A stretch of 64,000 bases of DNA, taken from Balaenoptera acutorostrata (Eukaryota > Chordata > Mammalia > Artiodactyla > Balaenopteridae). Numbering within the stretch: position 1 is the stretch's first letter; the number at the start of each line of letters is the position of its first letter. The notes beneath the pieces were generated by a model. It ran no database searches and had not been told where the DNA came from. It worked only from the letters and a program-made list of their open reading frames with translations. The stretch is taken from the NCBI RefSeq assembly GCF_949987535.1, contig NC_080080.1:61805006-61869005 (forward strand), written 5' to 3'. Of this stretch, positions 48,071-61,369 are shown one piece after another. Position numbers and translations under genes: made by a program.

Positions 48071-49194
48071 TGGCTGATACAATGAGACACGTTGCTTCAT
48101 ATATTAGGTCTTCCTGAGATTAAGCCTTTCCTTTTTTATTTCTTGATGCCTCTGAAGCTAGAATTTACACACAGGAAAGACTCTCCTTTTATTCTTGGAA
48201 GGGTCACTTTTGCAAACTCCTTCAGTCATATAATGTGGGACAAATACTTACCTATAGTTTCTGGATGGAGCTGTTAGGATTTCCTAGAAAAGTTTCCCAA
48301 ATATGGTTGCTTCCTACCAATGTATTAATTATTCTATTTCAATGATATAAAAGTTTGTTTTCTTTGTGGTGGGGAGTATCTTTACAGATAGCATGAGAGT
48401 GTAAACTAAATTTTGGCTTCTTCTCCAGGCTCAGGACCTAAGAAGAGGACTCCCACCTCAGTGAAAATCAGGCTTCTACGACTTGGGTGCTGAGGTGAGA
48501 AACTGTAAAGAACTAACTGTCGTGAAAGGCCATGGCCAGTGTTCTTAAGGAACAGCAACATATACAATTTGTACCACAGATGGTAAATCCAAGTCAGGAA
48601 GGAGAATGGAAACACTGTGTCTTGAGCTCCTGAGATACATCTATTCTTCTGAAATGCAGAAGAACACAAGGAGGCCAATTAAGTAATCACACAAGATAGT
48701 ATCTGGGGAGCAGATACCTCCTGATGTGAAGCATCCTATGAAGTACAGTTGCCCCTCTATCTGAATCTAATTTATCAATATTGTAATTTTTGGAAAAGGC
48801 ATCTTTAACATTGGGAATAAGAATCAGTGTTTCTGATTTGCACATCACTAGGAAATCTTTGGAGTCCGTATTTTATCCCACATGCTGCTCCCATTATTGA
48901 AAAACTATAGCCAGTAGTCCCAACATATTTGTGTATCGGTCCTCAATAATAAGGGTAATAAGCTAAGCCATGTGATAACCTCGTATCAGTTACTAGGGGC
49001 AGATGGAAGTCATTATTCAAAGTTACTGGGTTTCCTATGTCTTGTAGATAAGGTAGATTCTCTCTGGTCTTTATTAGGAGTGGATTTCTTTAATTTACAT
49101 TGCCTGAGAAAATGTATTAAAGAGGGTTATATTTATGTATCTGGAAAAGGCCTTTTAAAACATGAAAATTAACTGCAGGGGTTAATGAGGAAAC
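48071..49194. other. unassigned non-coding stretch
   Basis: No gene or repeat family recognised; part may belong to the decayed ERV, but I cannot show it. Confidence 0.3.
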
Positions 49195-49430
49195 TTCCAG
49201 TGGCTCAGAAAGGCCATATGGTATCACAGAGAAAAGTCTTAAAGGGAGGTCAAGGTTTATTCCTAAGGCCTACATCTAATTTATTGTGTCTCCTTGGACA
49301 AGTCACTTAACTTACCATCGTCTCTTTCTCCAGCTGTAATAATATTCCTACCTCATATCTCAGAGGAGTATTTCAAAGATCCTTACTAAACACAGGCTAG
49401 AATTTTATTACTGCTTGGGAATAGCTTTTA
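49195..49430 (+). repeat. MIR SINE
   Basis: 'ctccttggacaagtcacttaacttacc' preceded by a diverged 5' part and followed by 'taataatattcctacctcatatc' marks MIR in plus orientation. Confidence 0.75.
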
Positions 49431-49599
49431 ATACCTCCAAAGATAGGGTTGAAAAAAATTAAATACAGATATGATTGTGGTGATGGCATTCTATATCACA
49501 TCTCATTTCCCATCTTATATTATGGAAAAACTTTAATAAAATTAGATCACACTGTTCTTTTAGAGACTGCTTGTGATTAATTCAACTTCAAGTTTTTCT

Positions 49600-49645
49600 C
49601 TGAAAAAAAAAAAAACAAAGAAACAAAAAAACAAAAAGAAAACTC
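49600..49645. repeat. A-rich / (CAAA)n tract
   Basis: A13 followed by A-rich CAAAG/CAAAA units. No retroelement body was recognised on its left. Confidence 0.8.
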
Positions 49646-50174
49646 CTGTGTGGGTTTTTGTCAATCTCTGTTCACAGAAACATTTTTACAGAAATATTAG
49701 AGGTTTTATTAACTTATATTTAGGATGTGTAATAATAACAACTCAAAAAAAATAGTAGTGCTATTTATACTATTCCTACAGTCTCCTGGAATTAAAGCAC
49801 AGCATATAGTTCCTGCAGTAGGTGTTACCTTTGGCATTCAATAGAAAAACGTGTTGAAATTCTGAAGTGTTATGTAAGTGTTGATTATTAGTAGCAGTAC
49901 ACCATGAGAGAAAATTTAAAAGGCAGGATTCAAGGTATTTTTTCACTTTCTTTTTTGCTCACATTTAGATTTTCATGAAAACATAAGATTTTTGCTTTCC
50001 TCCTTCATAATGATTCCTTTTTCTTTAGAAGAGAAAACCCGATGGCTGTCCTTGTATTTTTAACATAGGTTTTATTACTGACAGAGAAGCATAATATATT
50101 TTTCAATGATTGTAAAAATCAAACATTAAAAATCATATGCAACATGCTACATCATTTGTGAACCTTGGAGGTAT
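49646..50174. other. unassigned non-coding stretch
   Basis: AT-rich; nothing recognised. Confidence 0.3.
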
Positions 50175-50403
50175 TAGGCTAGTTGAAAGAAGCCACATAT
50201 TGTATGATGGCATTTATGTGAAATTTCCAGAACAGGTAAAGCCATAGAGACAGAAAGTAGATGGTGGTTGCTAAGGGTTGGGGGCAGAGGGGGAAAGTGG
50301 AATGACTGTTAATGGACACAGGGTTTCTTTTTAGGGTGATAAAAATGACCTCGAATAAGATAGTGGTGATAGTAGCATACTTGGTCAATATACTAAAAAC
50401 CAC
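50175..50403 (+). mobile_element. old L1M 3' end, left part
   Basis: 'gccacatattgtatgatggcatttatgtgaaatttccagaacagg', 'agacagaaagtagatggtggttgctaagg', 'tttctttttagggtgataaaaatg' and 'actaaaaaccactaaactgtacac' are the well-known L1M 3'UTR in plus orientation. It is cut by a CHR SINE and continues at 50741-50785. Confidence 0.85.
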
Positions 50404-50418
50404 TAAACTGTACACTTT

Positions 50419-50725
50419 TTTTTTTTTTTTTTAATTTTATTCATTTATTTATTTATTTATTTTTGGCTGTGCTGGGTCTTCGGTTCGTGCGAGGGCTTTC
50501 TCTAGTTGCGGCAAGTGGGGGCCACTCTTCATCGCGGTGCGCGGGCCTTTCACTATCGCGGCCCCTCCCGTTGCGGGGCACAGGCTCCAGACGCGCAGGC
50601 TCAGCAGCTGTGGCTCACGGGCCCAGCTGCTCCGTGGCATGTGGGATCTTCCCAGACCAGGGCTCGAACCCGTGTCTCCTGCATTAGCAGGCAGATTCTC
50701 AACCACTGCGCCACCAGGGAAGCCC
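50419..50725 (-). mobile_element. CHR-2 type SINE, antisense, nested in L1M
   Basis: A 307-bp reversed SINE: T-run and (TTTA)n tail on the left, reversed B box GGGCTCGAACCC near 50660, and the reversed start accagggaagccc on the right. A 15-bp duplication TAAACTGTACACTTT flanks it (50404-50418 and 50726-50740). The insertion lies in the L1M 3'UTR, so it is younger than that element. The nick site CTTT/AA fits L1 endonuclease. Confidence 0.95.
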
Positions 50726-50740
50726 TAAACTGTACACTTT

Positions 50741-50785
50741 AAAAGAGTCAGTTTTACAGTATGTCAATAAAAATTACACACAGAG
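50741..50785 (+). mobile_element. old L1M 3' end, right part
   Basis: 'aaaagagtcagttttacagtatgtcaataaaaatt' is the continuation of the L1M 3'UTR interrupted at 50403. Confidence 0.75.
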
Positions 50786-53700
50786 AGAAATGGATAAAAA
50801 TATGATTTATTTAATCTTACGTCTAAATCTGGCAGGGTCAAGAAAATGTATTTTCGATCTTTTAAACATAACACTTTGTGTTTAATGTTGAAGAAATTGT
50901 TTTATCATCTTAAATACCTTTGGTAAGGAACCATTATCTTTTGGAAACAATGCTCTTGTACTTGATTTTTTTCTACTGAAAAGTTCACTTGCCACACCCT
51001 ATATGATTCCGTATCCCTTATGGTGATTTAGAATCAGAAAACCTGGGTTTCAGTTCTCTTCTCCATGAAATATGCCCTGTGTTATGGAACTTGACAGCAA
51101 CAGTCTGGAGCTCACATGTGTGACACAGACTAGGACAGCAAGTGCTATACACTCACCAAACCCAGTGTATGTCGCAGCCTGAATCCAAACCGAAGGCAAA
51201 GGCCATGCAATCATTTGAATAGGGGAAGTTTATCGTGAAGAATTATTAAATTATTAAATTATGATAGAGAAGTAACTATAAAGATGTAAAGAGGTAAAGA
51301 GAACTCTATCTAATGGACATCCTAGGGCTGAGGGAGAGTGTCCGAGGAAGGAAAATCTTGTAACTCCAAGCCTGGGTATCAGAACTCATTAGAGCAGTGT
51401 GGTTGCAGTCAACTGGATAGTGGAGACATTCTCTGGTTTGTCCAGGTCAGAGCTGGTCCACTGTCACAGGTAAACAGGAAAAAATACCCCAGGGTGCAGA
51501 AGACCTGAGGCTGGTGGGCCTCAGGTCCTCTTCATCTGTTGAACAGATGTTCAAAGAGAGTTAGGTGCTGCTGCCAGTGTGAAGCCTTGAGTGTATGGTG
51601 CCCACACTCCCCCTGCTGCTGGGGGGGTCACCAGTCCTATGCTGGAGCTACAAGGTTGTTGAAGGACTGGGTGTGCAGTTGAGACACAACACTGCTGGAC
51701 GTCACCACACACAGCACCAGGGACTGTGCAGCAGGGGCAAGAGAAAGGAAAACTTATTATACCAGACCAGGAAGAGGTGCCCCCTTCCCCCTTCCAGCAA
51801 CACCTATTGGCAAAGCTTCACATAGAGCTCCTTGCACAGAAGAAACATTTAAGGAGTCTGGTCCAACACTGCAGAACAGGCACTGAAGTGTGAATATGGA
51901 GATGAATGTCAGTAAACTAACTGATGCACTCAGTTTCTATTTCCTCTTTTGCATACAGCTTGGCCATATTCATCAGCTCACACTGCAGTTAAGTAGGGTG
52001 GTTGAGATAAATTCTAGCCAATAGGATGTAGCTAGAAGTGATATGACCTAATTCCAGATCTTGCCCCTACAAACTAAGTTTGTTCCTAAAACACCCACCC
52101 ACAAAACTAGAAACAAAGAATTCTAAATCCTCAGGGGATGACAGATCCACAAGGTGGAAATATCCTGGATTCCTAAGTTATCTCTTTGAGGAGAGACACC
52201 GCCACACACAACCCCCCCCCAACCAAAGAATCACCTGATCAAGATCCTTGATGATGAATCTGTTGCATGAATTTAAAACAAGTTCTCACGTTGTTCAGCC
52301 ATCAGAATTTTGCAGTTGTTGGTAACAATAGTTAGTATTTTTTGACTAATTGGAAAATGGGTATTTTGAAGTTGGGTGCTGCCATTAACAATAACCTAAA
52401 ATATATGGCAATAGCTCAGTGGTCATACAGTGGGCAATGAGGAATGACATATCAGAAGCTGGAAAGCTGGCACTCCATGAGATACAATAGTAAAATATTT
52501 GGAGAACTGTGCCTGCAACAATTTGGAAGATAGACCTTCCTAATAAGCTTATGTTTCTAGTAGAATTGATTGAAAAGAAACAGCTTTTGAATGTGTTGGC
52601 TTATTGATTGCCTTTAGCAAAATATCAGAAGAAAGAGTTGAACTCAGAAAGGAATTGACAAGTTTGCAAGCAACAATGAAAAGGAGAAGAAAGAGATCAG
52701 AAATGTGGGGCTTTTCAGGATTGGAAAATCTGAGTTTCTAGACCTCAAATAATAACGCATAAGACAGTGGTTTTGAGAGACAAAGGCCTATTAATGCTCA
52801 TCCTTGTGGCAAATAACAATTAACTTCTACATATGTCTTTTTTTATCAGATTGCCTCAAGGTAGCCACCATTAAGTCCAGACAGAAAGAGAGGAGGAGGA
52901 GAGAAAAAGAAACAGAGATTAGAAAGCAGAAATTTGAGATATGCTTGAAAATTATATATAGGAAAGAACTTTGGGTATGACTGGACACAATACACCGACT
53001 AGTAGTAAATAGATCAGAAAACTACCAAGGAAACAGGCTGAGAAATGTGCTCACCCCTTAAAGAGAACATATATTCCAATATTCTCTTCAGAGGTAGCCG
53101 TAGAAAACGATGGCCTCAAGGCTGAGGCTCTTTGAGGATAGAGTCAGAAGTCACAAAGAACAATGGACAAGGGAGTTTCTTTCAGAAAACAGAATGGGAG
53201 TCTATAGAAGGATCAACCCTTCTACAAGGGTAGAAGGCCTTCATACTATCTATCCAACAGTATTTCAGAATTGCTATGGACCAGTGACTGCTGCATTTCC
53301 CATTCTTCTTTTATCCTGATGGTTTATTGTGGCAATCCTATCCATCTTTGCATATTGGGTGTTGTGGTGAGAGTATAGATCATTTATCTTCTTAGTCCAT
53401 GTACCACTGGATCACAGGGATCCACATCTGAACCTGACAGAGAGGACTGCTCATCCCTCAGAAACCCTAGACTTTGAGCTGAATGAAGGACCTGGGTGTG
53501 ATTTCAAGTTATCTCCCACCAGGAGGGGATGTTTTAGCAAACATGTGTGAGAGAAAGAATGAAATGGGTATTTGATTACCAGATGGGACAACTTTAGTAG
53601 ACTTTGGAACCAAATTCTGTTTCCTTCCTTCTTGTGTATAAACCTAGACTGGTGATATATTACCTTTCTAAATTTTGGCCACGGAATGTGGGTGGAAGTC

Positions 53701-54335
53701 TACATACTACTTCCAGGCCTCTTCTCCACTCTCTCTTTTGTCCTTTCCTAACAGCTGAAAGCATAGGACTCTCCAGCCCTAGGGACCAGTGGAATCATAA
53801 GAGGAAAGGAGTCTCTGAGTCATTATTTCAAAAAAAATTGCCCAGAAGAACCACTGGACCAAGGACTCTCATGTAGAATCATTGCATTAGTGAGAAACAC
53901 ATTTTTATTTCAATGTAACCTACTAAAACTCTGTGGTTGTTACAGTAGTTAGCCTTGCCAGACAGATGCTCAGAACCTCTTGAATTAAGCCACAGAGTCA
54001 GGACATGGGTCTGTTTTAGAAAAAGTAGTGATGACTTGGGTATAGTGAGGCAGGGGGGATGTGGAACAGAACACCAAAATCTGGTGATCAATGTACTTGA
54101 GAAGCAGAAGGTGAATTAGGCGTCAGAGAAAGAAGGAACAAAAATAACCAGGCAAGGGATGGTGATGGTGAATTTCTAGGCCAAACTTCTACCCGAGCAG
54201 ACTTTGGAGTATTAAAGCATAGTTTATCTTTGATGGAATGATGTCGGGCACGTGGCTTAATCCCTGTCACCTCAGAGTGGCCAGTCTACTTACTGTCCAA
54301 ACTAGAATTCTCTTCAAGGGTGTCAGAGATGCTTT
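50786..54335. other. unassigned non-coding stretch
   Basis: No exon or RNA gene recognised in 3.5 kb. A C-run lies near 52210-52221 and an AT repeat (ttattaaa) near 51243-51262. The segments at 51170-51900 and 53330-53880 have the general look of LTR or MER repeats but I cannot name them. Short frames (51595-51825, 53604-53876) show no domain. Confidence 0.3.
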
Positions 54336-54689
54336 TAATAATTACCCCAGGGGAGGTTAGAAGATGGAGGAAGAGTAAGACGCGGAGATCACATTCCTTC
54401 CCACAGATACAGTAGAAATACATCTACACGTGGAACTGCTCCTACAGAACACCCACTGAACGCTGGCAGAAAACGTCCGACCTCCAAAAAGGCAAGAAAC
54501 TCCCCCCGTACTTGGGTAGAGCAAAAGAAAAAAGAAATAACAGAGACAAAAGAATAGGGACGGCACCTGCACCAGTGGGAGGGAGCCGTGAAGGAGGAAA
54601 GGTTTCCACGCACTAGGAAGCCCCTTCGCGGGCAGAGACTGCGGGTGGCGGAGGGGGGAAGCTTCGGAGCCACGGAGGAGAGCGCAGCC

Positions 54690-55055
54690 ACAGAGGTGCG
54701 GAGGGCAAAGCGGAGAGGTTCCCGCACAGAGGCTCGGCGCCGAGCAGCACTCACCAGCCCGAGAGGCTTGTCTGCTCCCCCGCCGGGGCGGGCGGGGCTG
54801 GGAGCTGAGGCTCGGGCTGCGGTCCGATCGCAGGGAGAGGACTGGGGCTGGCGGCGTGAACACAGCCTGAAGGGGTTGGCGCACCACAGCTAGCCAGGAG
54901 GGAGTCCGGGAAAAAGTCTGCAGCTGCCGAAGAGGCAAGAGACTTTTTCTTGCCTCTTTGTTTCGCGGCGGGCAAGGAGAGGGGATTCAGAGCGCCGCCT
55001 AAACGAACTCCAGAGAAGGGCGCGAGCCGCGGCTATCAGCGCGGACCCCACAGCA
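54690..55055 (+). repeat. promoter unit 1 of copy B
   Basis: First of two tandem 366-bp GC-rich units; the shared segment begins near GCACAGAGGCTCGG (54724) and recurs exactly 366 bases later (55090). The two units differ at roughly 14 visible positions. Confidence 0.9.
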
Positions 55056-55421
55056 ACAGGGGCGCAGAGGGAAAATCGGAGAGACTCCCGCACAGAGGCT
55101 CGGCGCCGAGCAGCGCTCACCAGCCCCAGAGGCTTGTCTGCTCCCCCGCCGGGGCGGGCGGGGCTGGGAGCTGAGGCTCGGGCTTCGGTCGGATCGCAGG
55201 GAGAGGACTGGGGCTGGCGGCGTGAACACAGCCTGAAGGGGTTGGCGCACCACAGCTAGCCGGGAGGGAGACCGGGAAAAGGTCTGCAGCTGCCGAAGAG
55301 GCAAGAGACTTTTTCTTCCCTCTTTGTTTCGCTGCGCGCAAGGAGAGGGGATTCAGAGCGCCGCCTAAACGAACTGCAGAGAAGGGCGCAAGCCACGGCG
55401 AACAGCGCGGACCCCAGAGAC
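55056..55421 (+). repeat. promoter unit 2 of copy B
   Basis: Second tandem unit. Its right end (gctgcgcgcaagg, ccccagagacggg) matches the right end of copy A's only unit, while its left end does not. Confidence 0.9.
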
Positions 55422-56599
55422 GGGCGTGAGACGCTGGGGTTGCTGCTGCCGCCTCCAAAAAGCCTGTGTGTGAGCACAGGTCACTCTCCACACCTCCCCT
55501 CCCGGGAGCCTGTGCAGCCCGCCACTGCCAGGGTCCCGGGATCCGGGGACAACATCCCCGGGAGAACGCACTGCGCGCCTCAGGCTGGTGCAACGTCACG
55601 CCGGCCTCTGACGCTGCAGGCTCGCCCCGCCTCCTCTGTACCCCTCCCTCCCCGCGGCCTGGGTGAGCCAGAGCCCCCGAAGCAGCTGCTCCTTTAACCC
55701 CGTCCTGTCTGGGCGGGGAACAGACGCCCTCAGGCGACCTACACGCAAAGGCGGGTCCAAATCCAAAGCTGAACCCCAGGAGCTGTGCGAACAGGGAAGA
55801 GAAGGGGAAATCTCTCCCAGCAGCCTCAGGGGCAGCGGATTAAAGCTCCACAAACAACTTGATGTGCCTGCATCTGCTGAACACCTGAACAGACAACGAA
55901 TCAGCCCAAATTCAGGAGGGGGACTCTGGGAGCAGGAGATATTAATTTTTCCCCTTTTCCTTTTTTTTGTGAGTGTATATGTATATGCTTCTGGGTGAGA
56001 TTTTGTCTGTATAGCTTTGCTTTACAATAGCTTTATTTTACTTCACTATATTATAGCCTCTTTCTTTCTTTCTTTCTACTTTTTCTCCCTTTTACTCTGA
56101 GCCGTGTGGACGAAAGGCTCTTGGTGCTCCAGCCAGGCATCAGGGCCGTGCCTCTGAGGTGGGAGAGCCAACTTCAGAACACTGGTCCACAAGAGACCTC
56201 CCAGCTCCACGTAATACCAAACGGCGAAAATCTCCCAGAGATCTCCATCTCAACATCAAGACCCAGCTTCACTCAACGACCAGCAAGCTACAGTGCTGGA
56301 CACCCTATGCCAAACAACTAGCTAGACAGGAACACAACCCCATCCATTAGCAGAGAGGCTGCCTAAAATCAAAATAAGGCCACAGACACCCCAAAATACA
56401 CCACCAGACGTGGACGTGCCCACCAGAAAGACAAGATCTAGCCTCATCCACCAGAACTCAGGCACTAGTTCCCTCCACCAGGAAGCCTACACAACCCACT
56501 GAACCAACCTTAGCCACTGGGGACAGATACCAAAAACAACGGGAACTACGAACCTGCAGCCTGTGAAAAGGAGACCCCAAACACAGTAAGATAGGCAAA

Positions 56600-57494
56600 A
56601 TGAGACGACAGGAAAACACACAGCAGATGAAGGAGCAGGCTCAAAACACACTGGACTTAACAAATGAAGAGGAAATAGGTAGTCTACCTGAAAAAGAATT
56701 CAGAATAATGATAGTAAGGATGATCCAAAATCTTGGAAATAGAATAGAGAAAATGCAAGAAACATTTAACAAGGATGTAGAAGAACTAAAGAGGAACCAA
56801 GCAATGATGAAAAACACAATAAATGAAATTAAAAATACTCTAGATGGGATCAATAGTAGAATAACTGAGGCAGAAGAAAGGATAAGTGACCTGGAAGATA
56901 AAATGGTGGAAATAACTACTACAGAGCAGGATAAAGAAAAAAGAATGAAAAGAACTGAGGACAGTCTCAGGGACCTCTGGGACAACATTAAACGTGCCAA
57001 CATTCGAATTATAGGGGTACCAGAAAAAGAAGAGAAAAAGAAAGGGACTGAGAAAATTTTTGAAGAGATTATAGTTGAAAACTTCCCTAATATGGGAAAG
57101 GAAATAGTTAATCAAGTCCTGGAAGCACACAGAGTCCCATACAGGATAAACCCAAGGAGGAGCACGCCAAGACACATATTAATCAAACTGTCAAAAATTA
57201 AATATAAGGAAAACATATTAAAGGTAGCAAGGGAAAAAAAAACAAATAACACACAAGGGAATCCCCATAAGGTTAACATCTGATCTCTCAGCAGAAACTC
57301 TGCAAGCCAGAAGGGAGTGGCAGGATATACTTAAAGTCATGAAGGAGAAAAACCTACAACCAAGATTACTCTACCCAGCAAGGATCTCATTCAGATTCGA
57401 TGGAGAAATTAAAACCTTTACAGACAAGCAAAAGCTGAGAGAGTTCAGCACCACCAAACCAGCTTTACAACAAATGCTAAAGGAAATTCTCTAG
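56600..57494 (+). pseudogene. L1 ORF1, frameshifted, copy B
   Basis: Identical in layout to copy A's ORF1 but with nine A instead of eight at 57234-57242. This single-base gain after about residue 213 replaces the end with 13 foreign residues and a stop (227 aa in all), so the rest of the RRM-CTD linker and the C-terminal domain with the YPAR motif are lost. The downstream original frame stays open to its stop at 57492-57494. The change is at a homopolymer, so a sequencing or assembly error is possible. Confidence 0.9.
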
Positions 57495-57552
57495 GCAAGA
57501 AACACAAGAGAAGGAAAACACCTACAATAACAAACCCAATACATTTAAGAAA

Positions 57553-59925
57553 ATGGGAATAGGAACATACATATCGATAATTACCTTGAATGTAAATGGA
57601 TTAAATGCTCCCACCAAAAGACACAGGCTGGCTGAATGGATACAAAAACAAGACCCATATATATGCTGTCTACAAGAGACCCACTTCAGACCTAGGGACA
57701 CATACAGACTGAAAGTGAGGGGATGGAAAAAGATATTCCATGCAAATGGAAATCAAAAGAAAGCTGGAGTAGCAATTCTCATATCAGACAAAATAGACTT
57801 TAAAATAAAGACTATTACAAGAGACAAAGAAGGACACTATATAATGATCAAGGGATCGATCCAAGAGGAAGGTATAACAATTGTAAATATTTATGCACCC
57901 AACATAGGAGCACCTCAATACATAAGGCAAATACTAACAGCCATAAAAGGGGAAATTGACAGCAACACAATCATAGTAGGGGACTTTAACACCCCACTTT
58001 CACCAATGGACAGATCATCCAAAATGAAAATAAATAAGGAAACACAAGCTTTAAATGATACATTAAACAATATGGACTTAATTGATATTTATAGGACATT
58101 CCACCCAAAAACAACAGAATACACATTTTTCTCAAGTGCTCATGGAACATTCTCCAGGATAGATCATATCTTGGGTCACAAATCAAGCCTTGGTAAATTT
58201 AAGAAACTTGAAATCGTATCAAGTATCTTTTCCGACCACAACGCTATGAGACTAGATATCAATTACAGGAAAAGATCTGTAAAAAATACAAACACATGGA
58301 GGCTACACAATACATTACTTAATAACGAAGTGATTACTGAAGAAATCAAAGGGGAAATCAAAAAATACCTAGAAACAAATGACAATGGAGACACGACGAC
58401 CCAAAACCTATGGGACACAGCAAAAGCAGTGCTAAGAGGGAAGTTTATAGCAATACAAGCCTACCTCAAGAAACAGGCAACATCTCGAATAAACAACCTA
58501 ACCTTGCACCTAAAGCAATTAGAGAAAGAAGAACAAAAAAACCCCAAAGCCAGCAGAAGGAAAGAAATTATAAAGATCAGGTCAGAAATAAATGAAAAAG
58601 AAATGAAGGAAACAATAGCAAAAATCAATGAAACTAAAAGCTGGTTCTTTGAGAAGATAAACAAAATTGATAAACCATTAGCCAGACTCATCAAGAGAAA
58701 AAGGGAGAAGACTCAGATCAATAGAATTAGAAATGAAAAAGGAGAAGTAACCACTGACACTGCAGAAATACAAAAGATCATGAGAGATTACTACAAGCAA
58801 CTATATGCCAATAAAATGGACAACCTGGAAGAAATGGACAGATTCTTAGAAATGCACAAACTGCCGAGACTGAACCAGGAAGAAATAGAAAATATGAACA
58901 GACCAATCACAAGCACTGAAATTGAAACTGTGATTAAAAACCTTCCAACAAACAAAAGCCCAGGACCAGATGGCTTCACAGGTGAATTCTATCAAACATT
59001 TAGAGAAGAGCTAACACCTATCCTTCTCAAACTCTTCCAAAATATTGCAGAGGGAGGAACACTCCCAAACTCATTCTACGAGGCCACCATCACCCTGATA
59101 CCAAAACCAGACAAAGATGTCACAAAGAAAGAAAACTACAGGCCAATATCACTGATGAACATAGATGCAAAAATCCTCAACAAAATACTAGCAAACAGAA
59201 TCCAACAGCACATTAAAAGGATCATACACCATGATCAAGTGGGGTTTATCCCAGGAATGCAAGGATTCTTCAATATATGCAAATCAATCAATGTGATACA
59301 CCATATTAACAAATTGAAGGAGAAAAACCATATGATCATCTCAATAGATGCAGAGAAAGCTTTTGACAAAATTCAACACCCATTTATGATAAAAGCCCTG
59401 CAGAAAGTAGGCATAGAGGGAACTTTCCTCAACATAATAAAGGCCATATATGACAAACCCACAGCCAACATTGTCCTCAATGGTGAAAAACTGAAACCAT
59501 TTCCACTAAGACCAGGAACAAGACAAGGTTGCCCACTCTCACCACTATTATTCAACATAGTTTTGGAAGTGTTAGCCACAGCAATCAGAGAAGACAAAGA
59601 AATAAAAGGAACCCAAATCGGAAAAGAAGAAGTAAAGCTGTCACTATTTGCAGATGACATGATACTATACATAGAGAATCCTAAAGATGCTACCAGAAAA
59701 CTCCTAGAGCTAATCAATGAATTTGATAAAGTAGCAGGATACAAAATTAATGCACAGAAATCTCTTGCATTTCTATACACTAATGACGAAAAATCTGAAA
59801 GTGAAATTAAGAAAACACTCCCATTTACCATTGCAACAAAAAGAATAAAATATCTAGGAATAAACCTACCTAAGGAGACAAAAGACCTGTATGCAGAAAA
59901 TTATGACACTGATGAAAGAAATTAA
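57553..59925 (+). CDS. L1 ORF2 N-terminal frame: endonuclease + reverse transcriptase, copy B
   Basis: 790 aa, colinear with copy A: endonuclease residues N13, E42, D144, N146 and H229, RT D599 and FADD 699-702 are all kept. The frame ends after the same 2-nt loss (junction after 59904). Nine residues differ from copy A, among them an R-to-C change in the fingers/palm region and G-to-D near 760, and A's K at the SDHNA motif's end is M here. As in copy A there is no other stop. Confidence 0.93.
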   Translation: MGIGTYISIITLNVNGLNAPTKRHRLAEWIQKQDPYICCLQETHFRPRDTYRLKVRGWKKIFHANGNQKKAGVAILISDKIDFKIKTITRDKEGHYIMIKGSIQEEGITIVNIYAPNIGAPQYIRQILTAIKGEIDSNTIIVGDFNTPLSPMDRSSKMKINKETQALNDTLNNMDLIDIYRTFHPKTTEYTFFSSAHGTFSRIDHILGHKSSLGKFKKLEIVSSIFSDHNAMRLDINYRKRSVKNTNTWRLHNTLLNNEVITEEIKGEIKKYLETNDNGDTTTQNLWDTAKAVLRGKFIAIQAYLKKQATSRINNLTLHLKQLEKEEQKNPKASRRKEIIKIRSEINEKEMKETIAKINETKSWFFEKINKIDKPLARLIKRKREKTQINRIRNEKGEVTTDTAEIQKIMRDYYKQLYANKMDNLEEMDRFLEMHKLPRLNQEEIENMNRPITSTEIETVIKNLPTNKSPGPDGFTGEFYQTFREELTPILLKLFQNIAEGGTLPNSFYEATITLIPKPDKDVTKKENYRPISLMNIDAKILNKILANRIQQHIKRIIHHDQVGFIPGMQGFFNICKSINVIHHINKLKEKNHMIISIDAEKAFDKIQHPFMIKALQKVGIEGTFLNIIKAIYDKPTANIVLNGEKLKPFPLRPGTRQGCPLSPLLFNIVLEVLATAIREDKEIKGTQIGKEEVKLSLFADDMILYIENPKDATRKLLELINEFDKVAGYKINAQKSLAFLYTNDEKSESEIKKTLPFTIATKRIKYLGINLPKETKDLYAENYDTDERN

Positions 59926-61369
59926 AGATGATACAAATAGATGGAGAGATATACCATGTTCCTGGATTGGAAGAATCAACATTGTGAAAATGTCTCTACT
60001 ACCCAAAGCAATCTACAGATTCAATGCAATCCCTATCAAACTACCACTGGCATTTTTCACAGAACTAGAACAAAAAATTTCACAATTTGTATGGAAACAC
60101 AAAAGACCCCGAATAGCCAAAGCAATCTTGAGAACGAAAAATGGAGCTGGGGGAATCAGGCTCCCTGACTTCAGACTATATTACAAAGCTTCAGTAATCA
60201 AGACAGTTTGGTATTGGCACAAAAACAGAAATATAGATCAATGGAACAGGATAGAAAGCCCAGAGATAAACCCACACACATATGGTCAACTTATCTTTGA
60301 TAAAGGAGGCAAGCATATACAGTGGAGAAAAGACAGCCTCTTCAATAAGTGGTGCTGGGAAAATTGGACAGGAACATGTAAAAGTATGAAATTAGAACAC
60401 TCCCTGACACCATGCACAAAAATAAACTCAAAATGGATTAAAGACCTAAGTGTAAGGGCAGACACTATCAAACTCTTAGAGGAAAACATAGGCAGAACAC
60501 TCTATGACATACATCACAGCAAGATTCTTTTTGACCCAGCTCCCAGAGAAATGGAAATAAGAACACAAATAAACAAATGGGACCTAATGAAACTGAAAAG
60601 CTTTTGCACAGCAAAGGAAACCATAAACAAGACCAAAAGACAACCCTCAGAATGGGAGAAAATATTTGCAAATGAAGCAACTGACAAAGGATTAATCTCC
60701 AAGATTTACAAGCAGCTCATGCAGCTCAATAACAAAAAAACGAACAACCCAATCCAAAAATGGGCAGAAGATCTAAATAGACATTTCTCCAAAGAAGATA
60801 TACAGATGGCCTACAGACACATGAAAGAATGCTCAACATCATTAATCATTAGAGAAATGCAAATCAAAACTACAATGAGATATCATCTCACACCGGTCAG
60901 AATGGCCATCATCAAAAAATCTAGAAACAATAAATGCTGGAGAGGGTGTGGAGGAAAGGGAACACTCTTGCACTGTTGGTGGGAATGTAAATTGATACAG
61001 CCACTATGGAGAACAGTATGGAGGTTCCTTAAAAAACTACAAATAGAACTACCATACGACCCAGCAATCCCACTACTGGGCATATACTCTGAGAAAACCA
61101 TAGGTCAAAAAGAGTCATGTACCAAAATGTTCATTGCAGCTCTATTTACAATAGCCAGGACATGGAAGCAACCTAAATGTCCATCGACAGATGAATGGAT
61201 AAAGAAGATGTGGCACATATATACAATGGAATATTACTCAGCCATAAAAAGAAATGAAATGGAGGTATTTGTAATGAGGTGGATGGAGTTAGAGTCTGTC
61301 ATACAGAGTGAAGTAAGTCAGAAAGAGAAAAACAAATACAGTATGCTAACACATATATATGGAATCTAA
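59891..61369 (+). CDS. L1 ORF2 C-terminal frame (Cys-rich domain), copy B
   Basis: 492 aa, overlapping the upstream frame by 35 nt in the +1 frame, just as in copy A. The Cys-His motif C349-X3-C353-X7-H361-X4-C366 is intact. Only two residues differ from copy A (P to S in the IYPEKT block and M to I in DEWMKKM). Confidence 0.88.
   Translation: MQKIMTLMKEIKDDTNRWRDIPCSWIGRINIVKMSLLPKAIYRFNAIPIKLPLAFFTELEQKISQFVWKHKRPRIAKAILRTKNGAGGIRLPDFRLYYKASVIKTVWYWHKNRNIDQWNRIESPEINPHTYGQLIFDKGGKHIQWRKDSLFNKWCWENWTGTCKSMKLEHSLTPCTKINSKWIKDLSVRADTIKLLEENIGRTLYDIHHSKILFDPAPREMEIRTQINKWDLMKLKSFCTAKETINKTKRQPSEWEKIFANEATDKGLISKIYKQLMQLNNKKTNNPIQKWAEDLNRHFSKEDIQMAYRHMKECSTSLIIREMQIKTTMRYHLTPVRMAIIKKSRNNKCWRGCGGKGTLLHCWWECKLIQPLWRTVWRFLKKLQIELPYDPAIPLLGIYSEKTIGQKESCTKMFIAALFTIARTWKQPKCPSTDEWIKKMWHIYTMEYYSAIKRNEMEVFVMRWMELESVIQSEVSQKEKNKYSMLTHIYGI

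Larger units (their letters stand above)
54351..56599 (+). promoter_or_regulatory. L1 copy B 5'UTR / internal promoter
   Basis: The leader is 2.25 kb, some 360 bp longer than that of copy A because of a tandem duplication (see next entries). It is CpG-rich between about 54560 and 55760. The YY1-type site at 54361-54370 reads AAGATGGAGG, with one change from copy A's. Confidence 0.85.
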
